A stretch of DNA of 64,000 nucleotides from Clostridiales bacterium (GTDB lineage Bacteria; Bacillota; Clostridia; Lachnospirales; Lachnospiraceae), in assembly GCA_029098165.1 (NCBI GenBank), contig JAQXNU010000135.1:1-64000 (forward strand). Reading direction: 5' to 3'. Of this stretch, positions 52,211-62,145 are shown piece by piece. Below the pieces are notes generated by a model that saw only the letters and a program-made list of their open reading frames with translations, was not told the DNA's origin and did no database searches. Each line of letters begins with the position of its first letter. The stretch's first letter is position 1. The translations under genes and the position numbers were made by a program.

Positions 52211-52480
52211 GGGGCTGTCGCACTAAGTTTAATGATAGTTCCGGAAAACCACAAAAGCCAGGCTTCGAGAAGCCTGGCTTTTGTGGTATAATATAAATAT
52301 GCGACTACCTATATTATTACATAAAGATTATACAAAGAATATCAATTAAAACTTCCATTAAATATTGGAAACAATCATTCCGACAGATGATTCAGTGCGA
52401 TTACTAAGTCAGTTTGTGGAGGGCATGGATTTAACTGACCTATATTCTACCTACATTCATAAAACATTATCTATAGTCAT
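52211..52480 (+). mobile_element. Degenerate transposase N-terminus (IS1182-like) with terminal sequence and protective hairpin
   Basis: ggggctgtcgcactaag end; perfect 18-bp hairpin 52248-52287; frameshifted MRLPILLHKDYTK / YQLKLPLNI / ETIIPTDDSVRLLSQFVEGMDLTDLYSTY. Confidence 0.65.
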
Positions 52481-52639
52481 TTGCTGAAAGTCGGCTAAAG
52501 GATTGGCGAAACTTTTGCTGAATATTGTGCCAAAACATTTTCCGAAAGTCTTCTAGACTTTGGTTAAAATATGTTTTTTAAAGGGGATGATGATAAAAAT
52601 CAGATCAATCTCTTTAAATAAAAAGGGTCAATCATTTTT

Positions 52640-53225
52640 TCGTGGGATTGACACTACCACGGTTTAAGTCTTCTATGTCTTCTGCTTTGAAGGCACTCTT
52701 GATGCTTCTGAGGAAGACTTAACCTGTTCCTGTGGTTGTAGGATGCATGTGAATAATCACCCGGGTATTAAACTGCGTCACCTGCCCTTTGGTATATTCA
52801 CAAAGGAAGCAGTCTATTCAAAACTGATAACATCGTACGTAAGGAAGGCTACGAGGAGCGCTATGATAATCTCCTTAAAGAGAATCAGCTTCTCCTTACC
52901 CTTGATATCATCAAAGAGAAACTAACATTGGCTTATTCACGTACTGATGAGGCTCGTATGGCAGAGGATATCATCGAGATCATGGACACCTGCAAGGCTG
53001 TTGGTAATCCGCATCTGTTATGGTTTGAAAGACTGATTGATAAACATTTTGAGGGCATTATTGCCCATGCAACGTATGATATCTCAGCTGCAAAGATTGA
53101 AGGTATCAATAACAAAATCAAGACTCTACGCAGACAGGGATATGGGTATCCGGATGACGAATACTTCTTCCTGAAGCTATTCGTCATGAGTCGTCGGAGC
53201 TACGAGCGGAATCCTAAATCCCACA
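52640..53225 (+). mobile_element. ISL3-family transposase remnant (zinc-ribbon N-terminus and C-terminal third, middle deleted)
   Basis: 'CFEGTLDASEEDLTCSCGCRMHVNNHPGIKLRHLPFGIF' then 'AEDIIEIMDTCKAVGNPHLLWFERLIDKHFEGIIAHATYDISAAKIEGINNKIKTLRRQGYGYPDDEYFFLKLFVMS'. Confidence 0.75.
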
Positions 53226-53229
53226 AAAT

Positions 53230-53427
53230 TTGTGATTGAGCCTCATTTTCTGCAATTAATAATAAATTACTTCCATCGATTGCTTCTTGGATCATATTCT
53301 TAGTCGATTCTAAATTCTTTGTTCTCTCATTAGGTTCGTACATCATAAATTTCGTTTCTTTATCTAACTCAAATTGCATATTCCAAAAAGAAGCTGCATC
53401 GCTCATCTCAATCTCTCTTATAACCAT
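53230..53427 (-). pseudogene. GNAT acetyltransferase N-terminal fragment truncated at the ISL3 remnant
   Basis: MVIREIEMSDAASFWNMQFELDKETKFMMYEPNERTKNLESTKNMIQEAIDGSNLLLIAENEA then IS-derived residues. Confidence 0.65.
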
Positions 53428-53565
53428 AATTGATCACCCTTCATATGTAATAAATACTGTCTGCATAATGTGCTACCAACAGACATTATTATATATCATG
53501 CACCTATGATAGCAAAGAAAAGAATTCGATAGAACTTCACAGGACAAAAAAATTATTGTAACCTA

Positions 53566-53629
53566 TTGACAGCGTAACAATGTTATGTTACGATACAGAT
53601 AAATAAAACAAAACAATGTTACGTTACGA
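53566..53629 (+). promoter_or_regulatory. TTGACA plus two 18-bp direct repeats AACAATGTTAYGTTACGA, candidate MerR-type operators
   Basis: Repeats at 53576-53593 and 53612-53629; the first lies in the inverted repeat CGTAACA-N6-TGTTACG. Confidence 0.65.
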
Positions 53630-53643
53630 AAGGAAGTGATGGT

Positions 53644-54267
53644 TTGTATATTTCAAAAAAAGATTTACTTGCAATCACAGGAATCTCTTATGGACAGCTG
53701 TATCGATGGAAGCGAGAACGTTTAATACCAGAAGAATGGTTCATCAAGCAATCCTCCTATACTGGACAGGAAACCTTTTTTCCACGGGAGCAGATGCTGA
53801 GCAGAATACGATCCATTTTGGAACTAAAAGATAAATACTCATTAGAAGAGTTAGCAAGAATGCTGTCACCAGAGATTGCAAATGGAAGCTATCATCCATC
53901 GGATTTGGAAGGCATGAATGAGATCGATCCGCTTATCATATCAATATTTCGAGAGATTGCTAATAAAGAGGAGTATGGCTATAGCGATATTGTACTTATG
54001 ATTATTGTTTCGGAGATAAAAGCACAATTGAAACTGACGAAGGAAGAAAGCAAAACGATCTTAGCATCCACTTTACTGGGAGTTTCCAATGCTTCTACCA
54101 TGGAACTGACGATTGGCGTATTAAAGCTAAATGAACATTATCTTGCCTATGTAGTTTCGGCAAATGCTTATCTATATTTGGATCATATGACAAATATCGT
54201 GTACAAAAGAAACTATGTAGATGTATCCAATCAGATTAAAATTAAGTATCAGAAAAAATTTCGTTAG
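53644..54267 (+). CDS. YhbD-like (DUF4004) protein with MerR-like HTH
   Basis: 'MYISKKDLLAITGISYGQLYRWKRERLIPEEWFIKQSSYTGQETFFPREQMLSRI'; next to a bactofilin-like gene, as in Bacillus yhbD-yhbE/F. Confidence 0.75.
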   Translation: MYISKKDLLAITGISYGQLYRWKRERLIPEEWFIKQSSYTGQETFFPREQMLSRIRSILELKDKYSLEELARMLSPEIANGSYHPSDLEGMNEIDPLIISIFREIANKEEYGYSDIVLMIIVSEIKAQLKLTKEESKTILASTLLGVSNASTMELTIGVLKLNEHYLAYVVSANAYLYLDHMTNIVYKRNYVDVSNQIKIKYQKKFR

Positions 54268-54279
54268 GAGGATTTCAGT

Positions 54280-54927
54280 ATGAGAGATTATAGAATTGAA
54301 GGAATCGGATCAATTCAGGGTGGAGAATTCGATGAACTTACAGTGAGTGGTGTTGGTAGTAATCAGGGAGATATTAAAGCAGATAAGATCATAATTGAAG
54401 GAGTATTTAAAAGCACTGGTAATATCGAAGCCAATTTAATCGATACCGAGGGTGTTGGAGAGATTGAAGGCAATATCCGAGCAAAGAAAATTACGGTTGA
54501 GGGAGCCATGAATATAAAGAATCAGCAAAAAGTCGAGACGGAAGAATTATATTGTGAGGGCTGCTTTACAACTAAGGGTGATCTGTACGCAGATGTCGTT
54601 CAAGCAACGGGATGTATTAAGGCAAATGGCATTTATGGAGATAATATTCAAATCAATAGTTTTGGACTAAAGGTCAATGGCTTTAAAAAGTTGATGGCAA
54701 AACTTAATCTAACAAGCAGCACGAACGGAAGTAAAGTTTCCATCATAGAAGCAACGACCATCAATTTATCTGGAGTACAGGCAGAAACGATTAATGGGCA
54801 TGATATTGTTATCGGACCTGGCTGTACGATCGATACCGTTGATTGTTCTGGAATATTAAAGGTTCATGAAACGAGTCATGTGGGGAAAATTCTAGGTGCA
54901 ACTGAACAGACGAAAGAAATAATTTAA
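54280..54927 (+). CDS. Bactofilin-like polymer-forming protein
   Basis: Short beta repeats 'GEIEGNIRAKKITVEGAMNIKNQQKVETEELYCEGCFTTKGDLYADVVQATG'. Confidence 0.8.
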   Translation: MRDYRIEGIGSIQGGEFDELTVSGVGSNQGDIKADKIIIEGVFKSTGNIEANLIDTEGVGEIEGNIRAKKITVEGAMNIKNQQKVETEELYCEGCFTTKGDLYADVVQATGCIKANGIYGDNIQINSFGLKVNGFKKLMAKLNLTSSTNGSKVSIIEATTINLSGVQAETINGHDIVIGPGCTIDTVDCSGILKVHETSHVGKILGATEQTKEII

Positions 54928-55007
54928 CAGACAAGATTCATGATAGATGCAAGGAATTGGCTATCGTTGGGGTATAGGACTAAAAAGAGGAATGAAGGAG
55001 AATCGAT

Positions 55008-56162
55008 ATGGTAATTGAACCAAAGGTACGAGGATTTATTTGTACAACGGCACATCCAGATGGATGTCGGGAAAGTGTACAAAGACAGATTAACTATGTA
55101 AAACGCCATGAGAGAAAAGAAGGACCAAAGAGAATATTGATCATCGGTTCCTCCACGGGATATGGCTTAGCCTCAAGAATTGCAACGACTTACACCTATG
55201 GTGCAGCAACACTTGGTATTATGTTTGAAAAAGAAGCAACCGAACGACGTACAGCGACACCTGGTTTTTATAATACAAAAGCATTCGAAGAACAAGCAAA
55301 AAAGGATGGGTTTTATGCGGAAACGATCAACCAAGACGCATTTTCTGATGAAACAAAAGTGATGGCAATCCAAAAGATCAAAGAGAATCTCGGGCAGGTT
55401 GATATGGTAATTTACAGTCTCGCTGCTCCTAGAAGAACCGTAGGAGATGTTACATATTCTTCGGTGCTAAAAACGATTGGGGAACCATTTACAAATCGTA
55501 CGCTTGATCTGAAGACGAATGAGCTATCGGAAGTTACCATACCAGCAGCAACGTTAGAGGAAATCGATGCTACGGTTCATGTAATGGGTGGCGAGGACTG
55601 GAAATTATGGATGCAGGAATTAATGAAAGCAAATGTGCTAGCAGATGGAGTGATTACAATTGCTTATTCCTATGTGGGACCAAAGCTTACCTCCCCAATT
55701 TACAGCGAAGGAACAATTGGTAAGGCGAAACAACATCTTTATGAAACAAGTTTAGAGCTTAGTAAAGAGTTAAGTGATATTCAAGGGAAAGCATATATTT
55801 CCGTCAATAAGGCGTTAGTAACTCAGGCAAGTGCAGCAATACCTATCGTACCACTTTATATCAGTTTATTATATCAGGTGATGAAGAAAAAGGGATTACA
55901 CGAAGGCTGTATTGAGCAGATGGATCGTTTGTTTGCCGAACGTCTTACGAGGAATCCAATACCAACAGACGAAAAAGGTCAGATTCGTATGGATGACTTT
56001 GAGTTGAGCAAAGAAGTACAATCAGAAGTAGAAGAGGCTTGGAATAACGTAAATGCAGACAATCTTCACGAATATGCAGATATTAAAGGATATTGGGAAG
56101 AATTCTACCATATGTTTGGTTTCCACTATGATAATATCGATTATAGCAAAGATGTAAAATAA
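55008..56162 (+). CDS. fabV: trans-2-enoyl-CoA/ACP reductase, FabV type
   Basis: 'VIEPKVRGFICTTAHPDGCRESVQRQI', 'ILIIGSSTGYGLASRI', 'YSYVGPKLTSPIYSEGTIGKAKQHLY'. Confidence 0.95.
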   Translation: MVIEPKVRGFICTTAHPDGCRESVQRQINYVKRHERKEGPKRILIIGSSTGYGLASRIATTYTYGAATLGIMFEKEATERRTATPGFYNTKAFEEQAKKDGFYAETINQDAFSDETKVMAIQKIKENLGQVDMVIYSLAAPRRTVGDVTYSSVLKTIGEPFTNRTLDLKTNELSEVTIPAATLEEIDATVHVMGGEDWKLWMQELMKANVLADGVITIAYSYVGPKLTSPIYSEGTIGKAKQHLYETSLELSKELSDIQGKAYISVNKALVTQASAAIPIVPLYISLLYQVMKKKGLHEGCIEQMDRLFAERLTRNPIPTDEKGQIRMDDFELSKEVQSEVEEAWNNVNADNLHEYADIKGYWEEFYHMFGFHYDNIDYSKDVK

Positions 56163-56214
56163 TAAAAAAGATGATTGACATAATTGCCACGATATGGTAA
56201 TATAATCAAAATTA

Positions 56215-56535
56215 ACAAGAAGAACTGTTAAAGTCTTCTTATATAATGCAAAGGTTATGAAGAGGAGAGTAGGTATTACAAACCTGGTGCAGAGAGTCTC
56301 GGTTGCTGGAAAGAGATGCAGGTGTAATATTGAAGCAAAGCCTTGGAACTGCGTATCGACTGAGTTAGAAGTAGGTTGACTCTGAGAATACGATGGGAGT
56401 GCCCATTACAGCACCAGAGTATCGATGAAAATCTGTACTTGCAAAGGTCTACATTGTGAGATGTAGATGAATTAAGGTGGTAACACGGAATTATAGTCTC
56501 GTCCTTGAAGAAATTCGGGGATGGGGCTTTTTTTT
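56215..56535 (+). ncRNA. T-box riboswitch upstream of dapA
   Basis: T-box sequence AAGGTGGTAACACGG (56474-56488) followed by a terminator and T-tract; Stem I features (gaagagga..agta, gcagagagtctcggttgctggaaagagatgcag). Confidence 0.9.
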
Positions 56536-56638
56536 CGTAATCTTTTGCACAAAACAAAGTGTGCAATCAAAAGAATTTCATTGTGAGAGTACATAACACA
56601 CACTTTGTTAGATCAATTACTCAAGGAGGATATAAACT

Positions 56639-57535
56639 ATGGCAGTATTTACGGGAGCTGGAGTCGCAATTGTAACTCCGATGAAAGAAAATGGTGAGGT
56701 TGATTTTGAAACACTTGGTAAGATGATTGATTATCAGGTAGAGAACGGTACAGATGCAATCATAGTCTGTGGTTCGACGGGAGAGGCTTCGACACTAAGT
56801 CATGAGGAACATATTGAATGCATCCGTCAGGCGGTTGTATTTACAAAAAAGCGAGTACCAGTAATAGCTGGCACAGGTTCTAATAGTACAGAAACTGCAA
56901 TCTATCTGTCTAAAGAAGCTGACAAAGCAGGAGCAGATGCTATACTTGTTGTTTCTCCATATTACAACAAAGGAACCCAAAAAGGTATAGTTACCCACTT
57001 TACCAAAGTGGCTCAGTCAGTAGATATTCCGATGTTGCTTTATAACATTCCAGGAAGAACTGGAGTTAATGTACAGCCTAAAACAATAGCAGAACTTGTT
57101 CATAATGTAGATAATATCCTTGGTGTGAAATCCTCTGTAAGTGACATAAGTCAGGTGGTGGAAACTATGGATTTATGTAATGGCGATATTGATATTTATT
57201 CCGGGGATGATGCAGTAACACTTCCTTACCTTTCCGTAGGTGCCAAGGGAGTCATCTCTGTATTGAGTAATATCGCACCAAGAGAGACACATGATATGGT
57301 TATGAAATTCTTAAATGGGGATACCAAAGGAAGCTTAGAACTACAGTTAAAGTACCATAAGTTAATTCATGATTTATTCCTAGAAGTGAATCCGATTCCA
57401 GTGAAAGAAGCATTAGAGATTTGCGGATGGCCAAAGAGCTATCTTCGTCTGCCATTAACTAAGATGGAGACTGAGAATGCGTTGATTCTTGCAAAAGAGA
57501 TGGAAAGAGTAGCAATTAAGAAAGTAAATGCATAA
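56639..57535 (+). CDS. dapA: 4-hydroxy-tetrahydrodipicolinate synthase
   Basis: 'GVAIVTPMKENGEVDFETLGKMIDYQVENGTDAIIVCGSTGEASTLSHEEH', 'LLYNIPGRTGVN'. Confidence 0.96.
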   Translation: MAVFTGAGVAIVTPMKENGEVDFETLGKMIDYQVENGTDAIIVCGSTGEASTLSHEEHIECIRQAVVFTKKRVPVIAGTGSNSTETAIYLSKEADKAGADAILVVSPYYNKGTQKGIVTHFTKVAQSVDIPMLLYNIPGRTGVNVQPKTIAELVHNVDNILGVKSSVSDISQVVETMDLCNGDIDIYSGDDAVTLPYLSVGAKGVISVLSNIAPRETHDMVMKFLNGDTKGSLELQLKYHKLIHDLFLEVNPIPVKEALEICGWPKSYLRLPLTKMETENALILAKEMERVAIKKVNA

Positions 57536-57568
57536 GAGATTGAATTTTATATATGCAATCATGAATAA

Positions 57569-57611
57569 AAAAATGAGGTTGTTGCAAACTAGCAGCAGCC
57601 TCATTTTTTTT
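57569..57611. terminator. Hairpin terminator between convergent genes
   Basis: aaaaatgaggttgttgc aaacta gcagcagcctcattttttttc. Confidence 0.8.
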
Positions 57612-57668
57612 CTTATGTTTAAAAGTATATTAAACGATTAATGTAGAAGAAATGAGCGGTACGTAAGT

Positions 57669-58700
57669 TTATAAGGATGGAATCCATCCATCTTTTCCGC
57701 GTAGTACACGTTCTTTCGTATAATTTAATGCTTCTTCATCCGTTAACTGTCTCGAGAAAGATGCACGTTTTTGACGAGCAACACCATCGGCTCCAGCGCC
57801 TGTGTTATGATATTCTGCATAGAGAATAGTTTCATGCGCCTCTGGTTTATTCCAGTCACACCATCCTTCATCTCGGATATGGTCTCCTAGTTCACAATTT
57901 AAGAAAACTGTTTTCGCATAGTTTCTCCATGGACGTCCAAGATAAACGCTCTTTCTAGGACAGTCGCTGGTTAGTTGGCAATTAGAGAAAACATAGCCAT
58001 ATTCCTGATCTTTTGGTGTACTTGCAGCAGTCACATATCCATAAATTTTCTGATCTTCTAAATGTTTGGCTGGAGGAAGGTCATCATTTTTTTGAGAAAA
58101 GATTTCGCAATTATCAAAGTAAGCGGTTGCACTTCCGAAAATGAAATCAACATCACCACGAATGTAGCATTTATGGTAGTAATGGCGACCGTTGACACGA
58201 GGAGCAAATTCCTTCGGTCCGGTAAAACCACCTGGTTCATGAGGGGTTGGTGGAAGAGGGGCCGTAAATAATGTATCCTGACTACCTAGCATTTTACAGT
58301 CATCAAACACAATACGATCACCATCTACATAAAGTGCTAATGCCTGACCAACCTTATTACCAAATCCAGCACTATTTTGGAATGTGAGATTTCTTGCGAT
58401 GAAATCATGCGTGTTTATGAATACTGTTGGAGTTCGAAAAGTTCCGCGCTTTACACCATCCTCCATCATCATCAATGCATAGTCATCGTAGGTAATAATG
58501 GTCTCATTTGCATCTTCACCTAAAAAGCAGATGAATGGGCGATCAACAACTAGTTTTTCGCGGTAGGTGCCTTTACGTATAAAGATAGTAATGTATTCCG
58601 TGTTATCGACAGGAACACTTTTGATTGCTTCAGCAATGGTAGGAAAATCGTTTGGAAAGTGTCCATTTTCGTTATGGGACACGTAACGTACCGTTTGCAT
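57669..58700 (-). CDS. Pectinesterase (pectin methylesterase family)
   Basis: 'ALALYVDGDRIVFDDCKMLGSQDTLF', 'GDVDFIFGSATAYFDNCEI', 'YLGRPWRNYAKTVFLN'. Confidence 0.95.
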   Translation of the reverse strand: MQTVRYVSHNENGHFPNDFPTIAEAIKSVPVDNTEYITIFIRKGTYREKLVVDRPFICFLGEDANETIITYDDYALMMMEDGVKRGTFRTPTVFINTHDFIARNLTFQNSAGFGNKVGQALALYVDGDRIVFDDCKMLGSQDTLFTAPLPPTPHEPGGFTGPKEFAPRVNGRHYYHKCYIRGDVDFIFGSATAYFDNCEIFSQKNDDLPPAKHLEDQKIYGYVTAASTPKDQEYGYVFSNCQLTSDCPRKSVYLGRPWRNYAKTVFLNCELGDHIRDEGWCDWNKPEAHETILYAEYHNTGAGADGVARQKRASFSRQLTDEEALNYTKERVLRGKDGWIPSL

Positions 58701-58910
58701 GAGTTTCTCCTTTCGAATTCAATGGGTATTAAACTATGTAGCTTGAATAAATTTAGGTTGCCAAGCCAACGAGGAACTATTATATCATAACAATATTGAA
58801 ATGACTATAGCATAATTATGTAAAAAGTGATACGAAAAGGAAACATTTTCTTTCGTAGACTTTTAATCAAAGAAACGATATAATAATGGTAATCTATGAT
58901 AACGAGGTAA

Positions 58911-60416
58911 ATGAAAATGTTAAGGGAAACCTTTCAAAATATAGTAAATGATATTGAAGTTCGAAAAAACCTGATTAAGTTAAAAGAGTTATTACGTGAA
59001 GATGAGACAAAGAATAGCCATAATAAAGAGGCACTGCTTTATCTGATGGCAGGTGATTATCGTGTGTTTGAACGTTTGTTAGCACATGAGGACGCAAAGG
59101 TAAGAAAAAATACAGCTTTAATCCTAGGTGAACTTGCGATTCCTTCCTTTCTTGATCTACTTTATCAAAGCTATCAGAAGGAACAGCAGTTATTTGTAAA
59201 GAGTTCTTATCTAACAGCAATCAGCAACTATGAGCATGATTCACTTATGCCTGAATTAAAAAATCGTTATCAGGAACTTATTGCTACTCAGCTGACAGAC
59301 GAGAATAAAAAACATCTGACAGAAGAAATCCGTTTGATCGAACAACTCATGTACGATAGCTCAGATCAAAAGAAGCATAAGTTTGTTGGTTATGAGTGTG
59401 TGAACGAATTAGTTCTTTTATGCAATCGTAATCATATTCATATTACAAGTGAACAATTAGGACGAATTCCGAAGAAAGAATTTACGGCCGGCATTATGGT
59501 AAAAACAACGCAGTTAAAGGATGTGTTAGCAATTCGTACGTATCGAGAAATGCTATTTGCGGTGGAAGGTATGAAGACGGTTCCAAACGATGTAGTGGCA
59601 GCAGCCAAGATGATTTCGGATGGGACGATCTATCAGTTTTTACAAAAACGTCACAAAGGAGATGATGTCTTTCATTTCCGTTTAGAAGTCAAAGCAAAGA
59701 TGGATCCAGAGAAAAAAGTTGCATTTGTTAAACGTCTGGCAACAGAAATCGAGCATTTATCCGAGCGTAAATTATTAAATTCAGTAAATAATTATGAGGT
59801 AGAGATTCGTCTCATTGAGAATAAAGAGGGCAAGTTTAACATTTTATTACGTTTATATACCTTAGAAGACAAGCGTTTTGCTTACCGTAAAGAGGTTATC
59901 GCATCCAGTATTCATCCAAGCAATGCAGCCCTTTGCGCGATGCTTGTAAAACCATATTTAATGGAAGACGCTCAGGTATTAGATCCATTCTGTGGAGTTG
60001 GAACAATGTTAATCGAGAGAACGAATGCAGTGCCTGCTAAGACAATGTATGGTTTAGATATCTTTGGTGAAGCAATCGAAAAAGCGAGAGTGAATACAAA
60101 AGCTGCAGATATGATTGTGAATTATATCAATCGTGATTTCTTTGATTTTAAACACGAGTATCTATTTGATGAAATCTTTACAAATATGCCAACCACAGGA
60201 AATGGCATGAGTGAACGAGAATTATTTGGATTGTATGAAAGATTTTTTGTGAAAGCGAAAGAACATCTTAAGGAGAATGCAATTCTTATTTTATATTCTC
60301 ATAACCGTGACTTTGTTCGCAAACTTGCCAACAAAGCACCATATAAAATTGAAAAAGAATATGAGATTTCCATGATGGAAGGAACTTATGTATATGTGAT
60401 TCGATATACAACATAG
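58911..60416 (+). CDS. HEAT-repeat plus RNA methyltransferase-like (THUMP/TRM11-RlmL-type Rossmann) protein
   Basis: 'KVRKNTALILGELA' repeat region and 'VLDPFCGVGTMLIERTNA..GLDIFGEAIEKARVNT'. Confidence 0.75.
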   Translation: MKMLRETFQNIVNDIEVRKNLIKLKELLREDETKNSHNKEALLYLMAGDYRVFERLLAHEDAKVRKNTALILGELAIPSFLDLLYQSYQKEQQLFVKSSYLTAISNYEHDSLMPELKNRYQELIATQLTDENKKHLTEEIRLIEQLMYDSSDQKKHKFVGYECVNELVLLCNRNHIHITSEQLGRIPKKEFTAGIMVKTTQLKDVLAIRTYREMLFAVEGMKTVPNDVVAAAKMISDGTIYQFLQKRHKGDDVFHFRLEVKAKMDPEKKVAFVKRLATEIEHLSERKLLNSVNNYEVEIRLIENKEGKFNILLRLYTLEDKRFAYRKEVIASSIHPSNAALCAMLVKPYLMEDAQVLDPFCGVGTMLIERTNAVPAKTMYGLDIFGEAIEKARVNTKAADMIVNYINRDFFDFKHEYLFDEIFTNMPTTGNGMSERELFGLYERFFVKAKEHLKENAILILYSHNRDFVRKLANKAPYKIEKEYEISMMEGTYVYVIRYTT

Positions 60417-60441
60417 AGATTAGGACAATTGGAGGAAAGAT

Positions 60442-61347
60442 ATGTTAAAGATTGGTTCCCATGTAGGGATGAATGGAAAAGAGATGTTTTTAGGTTCAGC
60501 GAAAGAAGCAGCATCCTATGGGGCAAATGCATTAATGGTATACACAGGTGCACCTCAGAATACAAGAAGAAAAGCGTTAAGTGAATTACGCTTAGAAGAA
60601 GGATTTCAATATATGAGGGAACATGGCATTAACGATGTGATCATCCATGCTCCTTATATCATCAATCTTGGCAATACAGAAAAACCAGAAACATTTGAAC
60701 TCGGAGTACAGTTCTTAGCTTCTGAATTAGAACGTTCTGCCGCATTCCATAGCAAGTATATGGTGCTTCATCCAGGGTCTCATGTAGGCGCTGGTGTGGA
60801 TGCGGGAACAGAACAGATTATTAAGGGATTGAATGAAGTGCTGACTTCAGATACCGAAGTTTGTGTCGCACTGGAAACGATGGCTGGAAAAGGCAGCGAG
60901 GTGGGACGTAGCTTCGAAGAAATCGCGCGTATTTATGATGGCGTAAAGTATAATGATAAACTTCGTATATGTTTTGATACATGCCACATTCATGATAGCG
61001 GATACGACATTGTCAATGACTTTGATGGTGTGATCGATCAGTTGGATCGTATCATTGGAAAAAATCAGATTGCAGTATTCCATATCAATGATAGCAAGAA
61101 TGTTATGGGAGCTGGGAAAGATCGTCATGAGAATATTGGTTTTGGTCATATTGGATTTGAAGCATTAAATTATATCGTTCATCATAAAGACTTTGAAGAT
61201 GTAGTGAAAATCTTAGAGACACCTTATGTAAGTCTTCCGGATTCCAAGGATAAATCAATCGCCCCTTATAAATTTGAGATTGAGATGCTAAGAAATCAGA
61301 AATTTGATCCAGATTTAATTACCAAGATTCAAAATAGTAAACAATAA
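60442..61347 (+). CDS. nfo: Deoxyribonuclease IV (AP endonuclease 2 family)
   Basis: '[42 protein letters not shown]', '[14 protein letters not shown]', 'FHINDSKN'. Confidence 0.95.
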   Translation: MLKIGSHVGMNGKEMFLGSAKEAASYGANALMVYTGAPQNTRRKALSELRLEEGFQYMREHGINDVIIHAPYIINLGNTEKPETFELGVQFLASELERSAAFHSKYMVLHPGSHVGAGVDAGTEQIIKGLNEVLTSDTEVCVALETMAGKGSEVGRSFEEIARIYDGVKYNDKLRICFDTCHIHDSGYDIVNDFDGVIDQLDRIIGKNQIAVFHINDSKNVMGAGKDRHENIGFGHIGFEALNYIVHHKDFEDVVKILETPYVSLPDSKDKSIAPYKFEIEMLRNQKFDPDLITKIQNSKQ

Positions 61348-61391
61348 AGAGCAAGTATTTATAGTCTTCATAGGATGGAATGGAGTGGAAC

Positions 61392-62123
61392 ATGAAGGTT
61401 CGAAAAATCGTTGGCATCCTCATCATCTGTATCGGGGTGGGGATTTGCTCTTATCCAATGATAAAACAAGCATATTCAAGTCATCGTCAGGCGGAATTAA
61501 AAGAAGCTTTTGAGGAATTGTTAGAACAGAACCAGTCGATGTCTCCAACGAAGGATACTTCTCCGACGGAGATACAAGTTCCATCAGTGACAGCATCACC
61601 TGAGACAACGGTCGTCTCAGGTGATAGCATCACGATAATGGATGGAACTGATTCAGAATACATAGATTTGGAAGAAAATAATGTAGTATCAGACAGTCAA
61701 ACTGCAGATAATATCAAAGACCGCTTAAAAGGACAAACGGTTATTGGATTAATCGAGATTGAAAAAATTGATCTGATTTATGCTATTGTGGAGGGGACGA
61801 GTGATTCCAATCTAGGAGTGGCAATTGGACACATGAGAAATACAGCTGCCATCGGAAATGAAGGAAACTGTGCACTAGCAGGTCATCGGGGAGGCACGAG
61901 TGGACCATATTTTAAGAACATTCATAAACTTAGTAGCGGGGATAAGATAAAGATTACCGATATCTATGGCAATGAATATACTTACGCAGTTACAGAATCC
62001 TTTGTCGTGGAGCCTAACGATATGTCTGTAATAAAGGATATTTCAGAACAAAAGATACTCACGCTGATTACGTGTCAGGATAGTGGAACGAAGCGATTAA
62101 TTGTTCGTGCTGTCTGCAAATAA
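61392..62123 (+). CDS. Class D sortase
   Basis: 'CALAGHRGGTSGPYFKNIHKL' (His) and 'KILTLITCQDSGTKRLIVRA' (TLITC, Arg). ORF track starts at 61380. Confidence 0.9.
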   Translation: MKVRKIVGILIICIGVGICSYPMIKQAYSSHRQAELKEAFEELLEQNQSMSPTKDTSPTEIQVPSVTASPETTVVSGDSITIMDGTDSEYIDLEENNVVSDSQTADNIKDRLKGQTVIGLIEIEKIDLIYAIVEGTSDSNLGVAIGHMRNTAAIGNEGNCALAGHRGGTSGPYFKNIHKLSSGDKIKITDIYGNEYTYAVTESFVVEPNDMSVIKDISEQKILTLITCQDSGTKRLIVRAVCK

Positions 62124-62145
62124 TGGAGTAAAGGAGTCTTTTCTT

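Noticed and set aside
56276-56566. 96-aa minus-strand ORF
   Set aside because: Antisense to the T-box leader and terminator; no RBS or family; spurious.
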